From Acidobacteriaceae bacterium (GTDB lineage Bacteria > Acidobacteriota > Terriglobia > Terriglobales > Acidobacteriaceae): DNA of 61,065 nucleotides. The first letter of the stretch is position 1. Each line of letters opens with the position of its first letter. The notes under the pieces are model-generated. The model did no database searches. It had not been told where the DNA came from and saw only the letters and a program-made list of their open reading frames with translations. The stretch spans positions 1 through 61,065 of the forward strand of contig PLIO01000101.1 in assembly GCA_003140075.1 (NCBI GenBank), in the 5' to 3' direction. Made by a program: the position numbers and the translations under genes. Of the stretch, positions 51,113 through 59,382 are shown piece by piece.

Positions 51113-52071
51113 TGAGCGCAGGAGCGCAGCAAGTGACGATTCCGTGGACTCCCGCTCCGGCGCAGCTCACCATGGCCTATTCGGTGTGCCGCGGCATCAC
51201 CCGTTCCAACGCGAAGAATTTCTACTACGCATTTCTCGTCCTGCCCAAGCACAAGCGCCAAGCGCTGTGCGCCGTGTATGCCTTCATGCGGCGCTGCGAT
51301 GACATTGCCGACGACTCCAGCCTGTCCCTTGAGGAGCGCCGCTTCAAACTCGGTACCTGGCTGGACGCCTTGCACCGCGCCCAGCAGGGCGAACCCAGCG
51401 ACGATCCCATTCTGCTGGCTCTCACCGACGCGCAGCGCAGGTATACCATCCCTGCGGGTCTGCTCGACGAACTCGCCATGGGCACGGGCATGGATGTCGA
51501 ATCCGGAACTGACGGCCCCGCAGCCCAACCGTCCGGGAATCCCGCAGCCTTGCCCCTCACGGTCCAGTACAGAACCTTCGAAGATCTCAAAGTCTATTGC
51601 TATCGCGTGGCGTCAGTAGTCGGCCTCGTCTGCATTCACATCTTTGGATATCGCGATCCCGCTGCCGAGCCTTTAGCCGAGCAGTGCGGCCTCGCCTTCC
51701 AACTCACCAACATCATTCGCGATGTCAAAGAAGATGCCGCGATGGGCCGGGTTTATTTACCGGACGAAGACTTAGCCAAGTTCGGCCTTTCCGCCGGCGA
51801 CCTGCTTGCAAACCCCGATGCAGCCCGCTTTCGCCCGCTGCTCACATTAGAAGCCGACCGCGCCCGCGAGTTCTACCAGGCCGGCGACCAGCTCATTCCT
51901 TATATTTCGGAAGACAGCCAGCCCGCGCTGTGGATGCTGGTAAACATCTACCGCAAGTTGCTCGAAAAAATCGCCGAACGCCAGTACGACGTCTTCAGCG
52001 CTAAAGTAAGCTTGTCGGTGAGCGAAAAACTCCGCGTTCTAGGAAAGGGCTTTCTGCAGCGCCTCACCTGA
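51112..52071 (+). CDS. hpnD: Presqualene diphosphate synthase HpnD
   Basis: A 319-residue enzyme that joins two farnesyl diphosphates to presqualene diphosphate, the first squalene-specific step. Motifs: AFMRRCDDIADDSS and QLTNIIRDVKEDAAMGR (the two Asp-rich regions), and RSNAKNFYYAFLVLPKHKR near the start. The ATG at 51112 overlaps the hpnC stop by one base; a GTG at 51109 is possible. The short insert NPAALPLTVQYRTFEDLK with a Pro/Gly-rich lead (TDGPAAQPSGN) is a variable loop of the family. It is the substrate supplier for HpnC. Confidence 0.94.
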   Translation: MSAGAQQVTIPWTPAPAQLTMAYSVCRGITRSNAKNFYYAFLVLPKHKRQALCAVYAFMRRCDDIADDSSLSLEERRFKLGTWLDALHRAQQGEPSDDPILLALTDAQRRYTIPAGLLDELAMGTGMDVESGTDGPAAQPSGNPAALPLTVQYRTFEDLKVYCYRVASVVGLVCIHIFGYRDPAAEPLAEQCGLAFQLTNIIRDVKEDAAMGRVYLPDEDLAKFGLSAGDLLANPDAARFRPLLTLEADRAREFYQAGDQLIPYISEDSQPALWMLVNIYRKLLEKIAERQYDVFSAKVSLSVSEKLRVLGKGFLQRLT

Positions 52072-52110
52072 TGTCATACCCGGCCAATGATTCATACCGT
52101 GAGGTAGGCT

Positions 52111-52184
52111 GTCATCCTGAGCGAAGCGAAGGACCCCATGTGTGCTTGCGGCCACTTCGGCGGCGCGAGGAGTTCTCACGGTGC
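52111..52184. repeat. GTCATCCTGAGCGAAGCG repeat, right of hpnC-hpnD
   Basis: Begins GTCATCCTGAGCGAAGCG and ends GAGGAGTTCTCACGGTGC. It is the shorter direct counterpart of 49887-49993. Confidence 0.75.
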
Positions 52185-52219
52185 CCACGGTTTTTGCTTC
52201 GACCGAGGACGCTCTTAGC

Positions 52220-53629
52220 ATGACTCAGAACTCAACCCAACCCACCGTAGCCATCGCCGGAGGCGGCCTCGCCGGTCTGGCCGCAGCCTGCGCCCTCGCC
52301 GAATCGCGCTTCCGCGTCACCCTGTTCGAGCGCCGACCCTACCTCGGCGGTCGCGCTTCCTCCTACCAACACCCCGGCACCGGCGAAGTTGTCGACAATT
52401 GTCAGCACGTCCTCTTTCGCCTCTGCACCAACTTGGTCGAGTTCTACTGCCGAATCGGAGTCGAAGAAAAAATCCGCTGGTACGATCAAATGACTTTCAT
52501 CGAGCCCGGCGGCCGCACCAGCGTCATGCACGCGTCTCCAATCCCCGCGCCGCTGCACACCGCGCCGTCTTTTCTCAAGTTTCCGTTTCTCAACGCGAAA
52601 GACAAATTCGCCATCTCCCGCGCCATCGCCGTCCTCACCCTTACTTCGCAACCCGACACCGGCCAGTCTTTTCTCTCCTGGTGTCAACGCCACGGTCAAA
52701 CCCAAAATGCCATCGAACGCTTCTGGAAGCCGATCCTGGTCAGCGCTCTCAGCGAAGACCTCGACCTGATTTCGATTTCCTACGCCGCGCAAGTCGTCCG
52801 CGAATCCATGAAGTCTCCCGCCGCCCGCCACATGGGCGTTCCCACCATTCCCCTCACCGACCTCTACAATCGTGCCGGAGATTACATTCGCGCCCGCAGC
52901 GGCGAGATCCGCTTCCGCAACTCGCTGGAAACTTTTTCTCCCGACCCCACTCAAGTGCGAATTCGCGTCAGCGAGAAAGAAGAAGCCTTCGACTATCTCG
53001 TTCTCGCCCTGCCCTTCGACGGCCTCGACCGCGTCCTCCCGCAGATTCCTGAAGCCATCCCGCTACGCGAAAACCTCACCCACTTCGAACCCTGTCCCAT
53101 CACCGGCATTCACCTCTGGTTCGACCGTCAAATCACCGCTCTCGACCACGCCGTCCTCCTCGACCGCACAATTCAATGGTTGTTCCACAAGTCGCGGCTT
53201 CTCGTTGCTCGCGGTACCGTTGCGACAGACTCAAGCGGCAGCTACATCGAACTCGTGGTCAGCGCCTCAAAAACCCTCATCGACAAATCCCGCGCCGAGA
53301 TCGTCGACCTCGCCTTGAAAGAAGTCCGCGAATTCTTCCCGGCGGCCCGCGCGGCCAATCTCGTAAAGTCCACCGTCATCAAGGAAGTCCATGCCACCTA
53401 CTCGCCCCGCCCCGGCATCGACGCCTACCGTCCCCCGCAAGCCACTGCGTGGCCCCGCGTCTTTCTCGCCGGAGATTGGACCGCCACCGGCTGGCCCGCC
53501 ACCATGGAAGGCGCCGTCCGCAGCGGGTATCTCGCCGCCGAATCCCTCACCCGCTCCGCTGGAATCAAAGACTCTCACTTCCTTGCGCCCGATCTGCCCG
53601 CTACCGGCTTCATGCGGTTCTTCGGATAG
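52220..53629 (+). CDS. hpnE: Hydroxysqualene dehydroxylase HpnE
   Basis: A 469-residue FAD-dependent amine-oxidase/phytoene-desaturase-type enzyme that reduces hydroxysqualene to squalene. The FAD Rossmann loop is AIAGGGLAGLAAACALAE (12-29), followed by RRPYLGGRASSY; the C-terminal FAD block is FLAGDWTATGWPATMEGAVRSGYLAA. The ATG at 52220 removes a 26-residue stretch derived from the preceding repeat. It completes the HpnD-HpnC-HpnE route from farnesyl diphosphate to squalene and is convergent with a nuclease-like gene 10 bp downstream. Confidence 0.94.
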   Translation: MTQNSTQPTVAIAGGGLAGLAAACALAESRFRVTLFERRPYLGGRASSYQHPGTGEVVDNCQHVLFRLCTNLVEFYCRIGVEEKIRWYDQMTFIEPGGRTSVMHASPIPAPLHTAPSFLKFPFLNAKDKFAISRAIAVLTLTSQPDTGQSFLSWCQRHGQTQNAIERFWKPILVSALSEDLDLISISYAAQVVRESMKSPAARHMGVPTIPLTDLYNRAGDYIRARSGEIRFRNSLETFSPDPTQVRIRVSEKEEAFDYLVLALPFDGLDRVLPQIPEAIPLRENLTHFEPCPITGIHLWFDRQITALDHAVLLDRTIQWLFHKSRLLVARGTVATDSSGSYIELVVSASKTLIDKSRAEIVDLALKEVREFFPAARAANLVKSTVIKEVHATYSPRPGIDAYRPPQATAWPRVFLAGDWTATGWPATMEGAVRSGYLAAESLTRSAGIKDSHFLAPDLPATGFMRFFG

Positions 53630-53639
53630 CAAGCGGCAC

Positions 53640-54197
53640 CTAGGCTCTCCGTATCCGGTCTGCCTTACATTGCCTAGTTCTTCGTGGGTTTCGGAGCAAA
53701 GACCAAGCCTCACGGTACTTCTCGAAGTGTTCGCCGACGGTGCGCGTCTTGCGGCTGCCAAAGGGATAAACGTGAAGGCTCAGCCGGCCGGCGAGTGCCT
53801 TGATTGGAAGGATGTACCAAATATCCTCGTGCACGACGGCGGCAATGAAATCGATCTCCGCGGGGGTATACGGAATGCATTTGTTCCGCGTTCTGCGGTG
53901 GGTCCGCACGAAGAAGCCATTGTCGCAGGTGACCGAGCTTGTCTTTACCTGGATGCGCCACCGGCGCACTCCTCCATCGACAATGACGTCATAACGCTGG
54001 TTCTCGCCATAAGGCTTGGCCACGGGGAAGCCCTTCTTGGTGGCCTTGAGGATGAACTCCAGCTCGGCTAATTCTCCTTTGTGCTTGGTGTTGTTTTTCC
54101 CTTGCGGGGTGGTTTCGGGAGCAACGGCCTTTACCTCGCGATCCGTGCTTATGTCCCGCCCGCCGCTCTCCCCACAATTACGTGACGATTTACGCAT
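53640..54197 (-). CDS. PD-(D/E)XK nuclease-like protein
   Basis: A 185-residue protein. HKGELAELEFILKATKKGF, then RYDVIVDGGVRRWRIQVKTS is the PD-(D/E)XK core: Glu in the first helix, Asp in YDVIVD, then the QVKTS Lys. It matches the style of the group I intron-homing endonuclease-like PDDEXK family, here without any intron. The C-terminus is basic (KTRTVGEHFEKYREAWSLLR). The ATG at 54197 is chosen over a longer frame. It is convergent with hpnE. Probably a DNA nuclease or Holliday-junction-like enzyme of unknown target. Confidence 0.7.
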   Translation of the reverse strand: MRKSSRNCGESGGRDISTDREVKAVAPETTPQGKNNTKHKGELAELEFILKATKKGFPVAKPYGENQRYDVIVDGGVRRWRIQVKTSSVTCDNGFFVRTHRRTRNKCIPYTPAEIDFIAAVVHEDIWYILPIKALAGRLSLHVYPFGSRKTRTVGEHFEKYREAWSLLRNPRRTRQCKADRIRRA

Positions 54198-54568
54198 GTT
54201 CTTTCGCTCCCAGGTCGACTCGTTCCCACAAACAAAAATGGCGCAAGCCGCCCAGGCCTGCGCCACGTTTTTCTTACCCTCTATTATCAGAATATCAAAC
54301 CGCGCGGGGTAATTGGGACATCTCCAGGAAGTTTATATTTCGATTTGCATGAAGCACTTACAGAGAAAACATGAAGCCAGGGGTCTTGACAAGAAAAGTG
54401 ATGCAGACTGGACCTGTAACGAAAAGTAAACAAAACGCACCATTACAGTAGTTGCACTCAGTACCTGGCGTCGGGCTGCGGGGTCTTTTGCCGCCTCCGA
54501 TGATCAGGACGACCGCCCTCCAGTTACCGTCTTGCACGGACTGGATTCCAGTTTCTAAGGAGACAAGT
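54198..54568. other. Intergenic region, divergent promoters expected
   Basis: 371 bp between the nuclease-like gene and the NlpC/P60-like gene. AAGGAGA at 54557-54563 is the ribosome binding site of the latter. An isolated TTGACA at about 54385 has no good -10 partner. No repeat or hairpin of note. Confidence 0.4.
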
Positions 54569-55207
54569 ATGGTCACACTTCCTATCCCGCAACTTTCGCT
54601 TCCCGAGCAGGTGGCCTGGCAGGCCCAGTTCATCGTCAACCATCTTCGCCAGACGGATTACCAGTTCATCGAGAAAATTGATATGGATCGTGGCGTCTAC
54701 GATTGCGATTGCAACGGCTTTGTCGGCTTCGTTCTGCAGCTTTGTGCGTACCACCACTACAAGATGATTCCAAAGGAACCGAATCAGCCGCGTCCCCGCG
54801 CCTTCAAGTACTATGAGTTTTTCGTTTCGCCGACTCTGCCATCGACGGGCGGCTGGCAACGAATCGTTTCTCTCGCAGAAGCGCGCCGGGGAGATATCCT
54901 CGCGTGGCGATTCCCGAAAGTAGACATTGAAGAAAAGAAGAACACCGGCCACGTCGTTTTTCTCGCCGAAACCCCGGCCCTGATCGACCCCGGCACCTTC
55001 GCCGTCCGAGTCTACGATTCCGCCGCCGGACCGCACTTCGACGACACCCGCGGCAACGGCCCCGGCCAGTTTAAGTCCGGAGTGGGCTCGGGCCTCATCA
55101 ACTTCAAAGTCAACGATTCGGGTAGCCCGACGGCGTTTCAATTCGCGCCTTTGGAAAAGTTCAAGACTCACCCAATTGCGATCGGACGCCTTGAGCCGTT
55201 GCCCTAG
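54569..55207 (+). CDS. NlpC/P60-like cysteine hydrolase
   Basis: A 212-residue protein with the catalytic Cys in YDCDCNGFVGFVLQL (about residue 50) and the His in NTGHVVFLAE (about 130), the order and spacing of NlpC/P60 and CHAP-type amidases. No signal peptide is seen, so the enzyme may act in the cytoplasm or be exported by another route. The ATG at 54569 follows AAGGAGA and fits well; upstream in-frame ATGs lack that signal. A hairpin terminator lies about 145 bp after the stop codon. Cell-wall or peptide substrates are likely, but this is inference. Confidence 0.75.
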   Translation: MVTLPIPQLSLPEQVAWQAQFIVNHLRQTDYQFIEKIDMDRGVYDCDCNGFVGFVLQLCAYHHYKMIPKEPNQPRPRAFKYYEFFVSPTLPSTGGWQRIVSLAEARRGDILAWRFPKVDIEEKKNTGHVVFLAETPALIDPGTFAVRVYDSAAGPHFDDTRGNGPGQFKSGVGSGLINFKVNDSGSPTAFQFAPLEKFKTHPIAIGRLEPLP

Positions 55208-55216
55208 CTCCGGGGC

Positions 55217-55290
55217 GTCATCCTGAGCGCAGCCGTTCTTCAGGCGGAGCGAAGAGCCTGCCCTGAGCGAAGCCGAAGGGATCTTCCTCT
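55217..55290. repeat. GTCATCCTGAGC-family repeat after the NlpC-like gene
   Basis: GTCATCCTGAGCGCAGCC, then a Gln/Ala-type filler, then GCCCTGAGCGAAGCCGAAGG and GATCTTCCTC. The second half matches 35301-35330. Confidence 0.7.
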
Positions 55291-55349
55291 CGTCGAAGCG
55301 GCAGCAACACGGCGGGTGGGAGCCTGAGTCACTTCCACTGCAAACGCAC

Positions 55350-55378
55350 AAAAGCCCCGGTAGTCATCCGAGGCTTTT
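55350..55378. terminator. Bidirectional Rho-independent terminator
   Basis: AAAAGCCCCGG and CCGAGGCTTTT form a stem of about 10 bp with one mismatch and a TAGTCAT loop. U-tracts appear on both strands, so it can end the plus-strand NlpC-like gene and the minus-strand secreted-protein gene. Confidence 0.8.
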
Positions 55379-55522
55379 CGCAGAATTAGTATTGAACGCC
55401 GCCCGCAAGCAATTCTAGAATAACTCGGCCAGCGGCGTTGTCAAGGATTACCGTGTCCAGCAGGCGAAAGCAGGCTCTCAGCGGGCTTTCGGCCCGATTC
55501 GGAACGGCAAACAGGTCGGGAG

Positions 55523-56158
55523 CTACTTGTGGCCGATGCGCTCTTCGATGCTGGACACGAACTTCGGCGTGTGGCTTTTCATCAGATGCTGAATACCAGG
55601 CCCAAACTCGTGCCACAGGTTCATCCCCGCGTCGTTGCCAACGGTCGAACCGAAATCGCCGAACGGGTCCGCAAGAGACCGCCTCCAATATGGAGTCGAG
55701 GCAGAGTCCCTGGCCACCAAGGTCAGCGTTCGCAGGAGATAGGAAGTGTTAAACCTGGCCTTTCCGGAGCCATCCCGAGTGATAAGAGTGCGCGAAGCCG
55801 CGTAAGTAGCTCGGCCCATCAAGGTTTCGCTGCTCGAAAAGTGATAACCCGATTGCTGTTTTAGCGATGACGGATACAAGTACTTAGCAAAAATAGTGTC
55901 CGGCTCTTTTTGACTAAATGCCGCTTGGTTGGGAGTGGCAAATCCGCCCTGCCGCGTCACGGCCGCCGGAGCGGCTATCGCGCCAAATTTCAAGGGCGAG
56001 TGTGCTTTCTCGAGGAATACATTAAAGTTCGGTGCCTGAGTTACAGCCTGCATCGAAGGAGCATCAGGAAGGGATTGACGTACGTTCTGGCCCACTGCCC
56101 CGCAAGCAACCAGCAACACAGAAGAAACGACCCCTACGCGTGCAATTCGCTTCACCAT
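55523..56158 (-). CDS. Secreted protein with SLPDAPS motif
   Basis: A 211-residue protein with a signal peptide (VKRIARVGVVSSVLLVACGAVG) directly followed by QNVRQSLPDAPSMQAV. The SLPDAPS segment just after the cleavage site is a feature I have seen in many Acidobacteriota exported proteins. The rest has TYAASRTLITRDGSGKARFNTSYLLRTLTLVA and a Trp/Arg-rich centre that may be a porin- or adhesion-like domain. Function unknown. The ATG at 56158 (MVKRIARV) is preferred over 56173. Confidence 0.7.
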   Translation of the reverse strand: MVKRIARVGVVSSVLLVACGAVGQNVRQSLPDAPSMQAVTQAPNFNVFLEKAHSPLKFGAIAAPAAVTRQGGFATPNQAAFSQKEPDTIFAKYLYPSSLKQQSGYHFSSSETLMGRATYAASRTLITRDGSGKARFNTSYLLRTLTLVARDSASTPYWRRSLADPFGDFGSTVGNDAGMNLWHEFGPGIQHLMKSHTPKFVSSIEERIGHK

Positions 56159-56560
56159 ACCACGGTCCTGCAAACGTCAGGCTCCTACCGTCTGCCTGAC
56201 GGCTTGCCCACAAGCCTACCCTGACGTTAGCACTCCACGTGCCATTATTCTGAGCTAGAACGCTCATCTTGCGAGGCATAGGGTTAGTTGAAGGGGAGCC
56301 GTTCTGGTTGCAGCCAAACGCCGCTTCCATGGCCGGTTTGCGCAGCAGGGCATCGTACGCGAGTTTTATCTAGGAGTTACGAGTTTGCTTGAAGTAACAG
56401 GCACCCAAAACGTGGCTTCTCGTTCCGGGCGGCGCCGGCATTATTAGCTGGATCTTGGCACGTGTCCTACCCCATCCCTCAAGTGATAGTGCAAATTGTT
56501 GAACCAGTGTGGGCAAAGCGTTTCAGTCAAAACTTTGGCCTTGAAGGACCTGCTGAAGCT
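56159..56560. other. Intergenic region, nothing recognised
   Basis: 402 bp between the SLPDAPS protein gene and the EamA-type pair. Open frames here lack protein character. No convincing promoter, hairpin or repeat was found. Confidence 0.4.
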
Positions 56561-57094
56561 TCACCCGGCCAGCAGCGCCACACCCGCCGCCACAAGAGAA
56601 GCAGCAATCCACCGCCGCCGATCGACTTTCTCATGTAGAAAGATTTTGGCCGCGACGGCGTTGCCAATAAATGTTAGGGAAGCGGCGGCGGGAGCCACTA
56701 GGCTTACGTCTCCCCAGGAAAGAGCGAACAGCAGGCTGAAGAAGGCCACACCCATGGCCGTGACTCCGAGCAGAAAGTTAGGATTGCCCAGCGTCCGCCC
56801 GATCACCGCAACCAGGCCCACGCGCCGCCACAGCGCTCCCACATCCCCAACCTGCTTCATCGCCCGCGCCAGCAGCACATCGCCGATTACGGAGGCGAAG
56901 ACGATGGCAAGGATCGCGCTCCAGGTGTAGAGAACAGAAACGTGAAAAGATGAGCTCGAAGCAGCAATCGGCCGGGGCCCGAGCGACATCGCTCCGTAGC
57001 CGCGAAGCGGCGAAAGAATGCAGCCCACGGCGCAAGCCGTGGGGAATAATCGAGAGACGATCAAGCGCCGGAGGCGCGGAAGAAACCTCTTCAT
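56561..57094 (-). CDS. EamA/SMR-type small transporter half, second of a pair, with repeat-derived N-terminus
   Basis: A 177-residue membrane protein. The C-terminal four-helix part (WSAILAIVFASVIGDVLLARAMKQVGD; FLLGVTAMGVAFFSLLFALSW; SLVAPAAASLTFIGNAVAAKIFLHEKV; WIAASLVAAGVALLAG) is an EamA-type half transporter. The first 50 residues are not membrane-like: they are encoded by a palindromic element (CCCACGG / CCGTGGG, 57015-57040). The reading frame begins at ATG 57094, in the stop of the preceding half (ATGA). The functional start may be lower down. Confidence 0.7.
   Translation of the reverse strand: MKRFLPRLRRLIVSRLFPTACAVGCILSPLRGYGAMSLGPRPIAASSSSFHVSVLYTWSAILAIVFASVIGDVLLARAMKQVGDVGALWRRVGLVAVIGRTLGNPNFLLGVTAMGVAFFSLLFALSWGDVSLVAPAAASLTFIGNAVAAKIFLHEKVDRRRWIAASLVAAGVALLAG
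56990..57065. repeat. Palindromic repeat at the 5' end of the second EamA-type gene
   Basis: Contains CCCACGGCGCAAGCCGTGGG (57026-57045), a perfect 8-bp hairpin around CGCAAG, next to GCCGCGAAGCGGCG-type palindromes. The architecture (hairpin with short loop in a GC-rich element) is like the recN and hpnC elements. Confidence 0.55.
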
Positions 57095-57543
57095 GATTCC
57101 GCCCCACGCGAAAGCGCAGCGCCAACACTCTCAGGCGCGAGCACTGCATCGGGTTCGTGTTGTGAGTGCGTGGTAATCTCCGGCCCGCCGGCGATAAATC
57201 CCACCCCTCCGGTGATCAACGCAATTCCCAGCCAGCGCAGCGGACTGACGTGCTCATGCAGCAGAAATCGAGCGACCAGCGCCAGCAGCACGTATCCCAG
57301 CGAAGTAGCCGGCAGAACGTAAGTAAGATCGGCCCAGGAAAGCGCGGTCATATAGGTTGCGAAGAAAGCCAGCAGCAGAAGAATTCCGATGGCGACCCAG
57401 GGATTGAGCACGGCGAAGATAACGCCCTGCAGATGATGGACGGAAATGTTGCCGGTCTGCTTCATCCCGTGCGAGAGCATGGAGTCTCCGGCCGCGGCGA
57501 AGACCGTGACTCCGGCCAACACAAGATACTTGCGAAAGTTCAC
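57091..57543 (-). CDS. EamA/SMR-type small transporter half, first of a pair
   Basis: A 150-residue membrane protein with four helices (YLVLAGVTVFAAAGDSMLSHGMKQTGN; GVIFAVLNPWVAIGILLLLAFFATYM; ADLTYVLPATSLGYVLLALVARFLLHEHVS; WLGIALITGGVGFIAGG). The PATSLGYVLLALVARFLLHE block is typical of EamA-type half transporters, which pair with a second half to make one transporter of the drug/metabolite superfamily. The second gene starts in this stop codon (ATGA). Substrate unknown; the pair recalls ArnE/ArnF in layout. Confidence 0.8.
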   Translation of the reverse strand: MNFRKYLVLAGVTVFAAAGDSMLSHGMKQTGNISVHHLQGVIFAVLNPWVAIGILLLLAFFATYMTALSWADLTYVLPATSLGYVLLALVARFLLHEHVSPLRWLGIALITGGVGFIAGGPEITTHSQHEPDAVLAPESVGAALSRGAES

Positions 57544-57587
57544 GGGAAGTTTAGGCGGTAATTGTAGCTACGATTGAGTTTATAAAC

Positions 57588-57675
57588 CTTCACCACGGAG
57601 ACACGGAGCCACAGAGAAAGCAGAAGGAAAAACAATAACACTAAGAGGTTTTCTCCGTGCCTCCGTGGTGAAAAG
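57588..57675. repeat. Inverted CACCACGGAG repeat
   Basis: CTTCACCACGGAGACACGGAG and its reverse complement CTCCGTGCCTCCGTGGTGAA form arms of about 20 bp with a 46-bp loop. A damaged relative (CACAGAGACACAGAAACACG) lies at about 59300. It separates two minus-strand genes, the EamA pair and hpnJ. Confidence 0.8.
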
Positions 57676-57694
57676 CCTTCGTTCTTACGCGCGC

Positions 57695-59158
57695 TTAGGC
57701 CTTGGCCAGTTCAGCAGCCTCGTCGCTGTGCTGCTTCACCAGCTTGTTGCGTTGCGAGCGCAGCTTCAGGAACGTCTTCGCTTCTTTGTAAAGCCGCTTG
57801 CGGTCGTTACTGTCAAAAGCGGCCTTCCTCAGGATGCGGAACACAGCCTTGGGCCGGAAATAATATTCGTCGTAAAAACGATGCACCGCGGAAAGAATGT
57901 CATCCGCCGGCAGCCCGGGATACTGGATGTGCGCCAGTTGATGCCCGCCTTCATCCACCATCTTGTTGTCGCCCACCATGAATCCGTTCTTCACGGCGTA
58001 ATCGTAAAGCTCCGTCCCAGGATACGCATGCGCCACGGAAACCTGAATGGTCTCCACGTCCAACTCCTTGGCGAACGCGATGGTGTTGTTAATGGTCTCC
58101 GGCGTCTCGCCTGGCAAGCCGAGAATAAAGTCGCCGTGGATGACCAGCCCAAGCTTGTGACAGTTCTTAGTGAACTGGCGGGCGTGCTCGAGAGTCGCGC
58201 CCTTCTTTATGTTCTTCAAGATCTGCTGATCGCCGGATTCGTAACCCACGATGAGGAGCCGGCAGCCGGCTTCCTTCATCGCCTTGAGCGTCTCGTAACT
58301 GGTAGTGACGCGCGAGGTGCAGGACCAGGTTAAACCCAGCGGCTTAAGCTTGGCGCACAACTCGACGGTGCGGGCCGCCTGGATGTTGAAGGTATCGTCG
58401 TCAAAGAAGAATTCTTTTACTTCCGGCCAGTACTTTTTGACCTTCGACATTTCCGCCGCAACGTCGTCAGTCGAGCGCTTGCGCCACGGATGTCCGCTCA
58501 AAGTTTGCGGCCACAGGCAAAACGTGCACTGCGCCGGGCAGCCGCGCGTGGTGTAGAGCGAGACATAAGGATTCAGCAGGAACGGCACGTTGTAACGGGT
58601 GACATCGAGATCGCGCTTGTAGACGTCGGTGACGTGGGGGAGCGCATCCAGATCCTGGATTTGCGGCGCATCCGGATTGTGCACGATCTTGTCGTCTTTC
58701 AGGAACGAGATGCCGGCAATGTCTTCCAGCGGCTTGCCCTTGGCGTAGTCGACGACGGCGTAGTCAAATTCTTTGCGGGCCACGAAATCGATCGAAGGAC
58801 AATCGCGCAGAGATTTTTCCGGAAGCACGCTCACGTGCGGTCCAACGAAAGCGATCTTGATCTTCGGGTTCGCCGATTTAATAGCTTTAGCGAGGCCGAT
58901 GTCACCGGGAAAGCCTGGAGTGGAGGTGAACAGCACGAGGAACTCGTAGTCCCTGGCAATTTCAATGGTCTGCTCGGCCGAAATATAGTGTGGCGGAGCG
59001 TCGAGTAGCCGCGCCCCTTCGAGCATTCCAGCGGGATAAGCCAGCCAGACCGGGTACCAATAACTCTCGATTTCGCGGGTGGCGGGCCAACGGGAGCCAG
59101 CGCCTCCATCGAAGTTTTCAAAGGACGGCGGGTTCAGAAATAGTGTTTTTAGAGGCAT
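57695..59158 (-). CDS. hpnJ: Hopanoid biosynthesis radical SAM protein HpnJ
   Basis: A 487-residue B12-binding-domain radical SAM enzyme. An N-terminal cobalamin-type Rossmann domain (FLNPPSFENFDGGAGSRWPAT, then FTSTPGFPGDIGLAKAI) precedes the radical SAM barrel with the [4Fe-4S] motif CPAQCTFCLWPQ (CxxxCxxC) and DDDTFNIQAAR. The N-terminal NPPSFENFDGG block and SYWYPVWLAYPAGML are typical of HpnJ, needed for the cyclitol-ether side chain of bacteriohopanetetrol. It is on the other strand from the hopanoid operon. Start ATG at 59158. Confidence 0.93.
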   Translation of the reverse strand: MPLKTLFLNPPSFENFDGGAGSRWPATREIESYWYPVWLAYPAGMLEGARLLDAPPHYISAEQTIEIARDYEFLVLFTSTPGFPGDIGLAKAIKSANPKIKIAFVGPHVSVLPEKSLRDCPSIDFVARKEFDYAVVDYAKGKPLEDIAGISFLKDDKIVHNPDAPQIQDLDALPHVTDVYKRDLDVTRYNVPFLLNPYVSLYTTRGCPAQCTFCLWPQTLSGHPWRKRSTDDVAAEMSKVKKYWPEVKEFFFDDDTFNIQAARTVELCAKLKPLGLTWSCTSRVTTSYETLKAMKEAGCRLLIVGYESGDQQILKNIKKGATLEHARQFTKNCHKLGLVIHGDFILGLPGETPETINNTIAFAKELDVETIQVSVAHAYPGTELYDYAVKNGFMVGDNKMVDEGGHQLAHIQYPGLPADDILSAVHRFYDEYYFRPKAVFRILRKAAFDSNDRKRLYKEAKTFLKLRSQRNKLVKQHSDEAAELAKA

Positions 59159-59382
59159 ATTGGGTAAGCACTTATTTTAGCATTCGGCACACGCTGACGT
59201 GTTGAAAAAGCAGTGTTTACACAGGTTCGTCGTTGAATACAGGGTTTGATGCAGCGAACGGGGGAAAAGAGGCACCGGCCAGCAAGGAAACGAGCCCTTT
59301 CACACAGAGACACAGAAACACGGAGAAAATCTGTAGATCGCTCTGGTGTTTGCTTGCGTCTTCGGTTGCCGTGGCGAATGCG

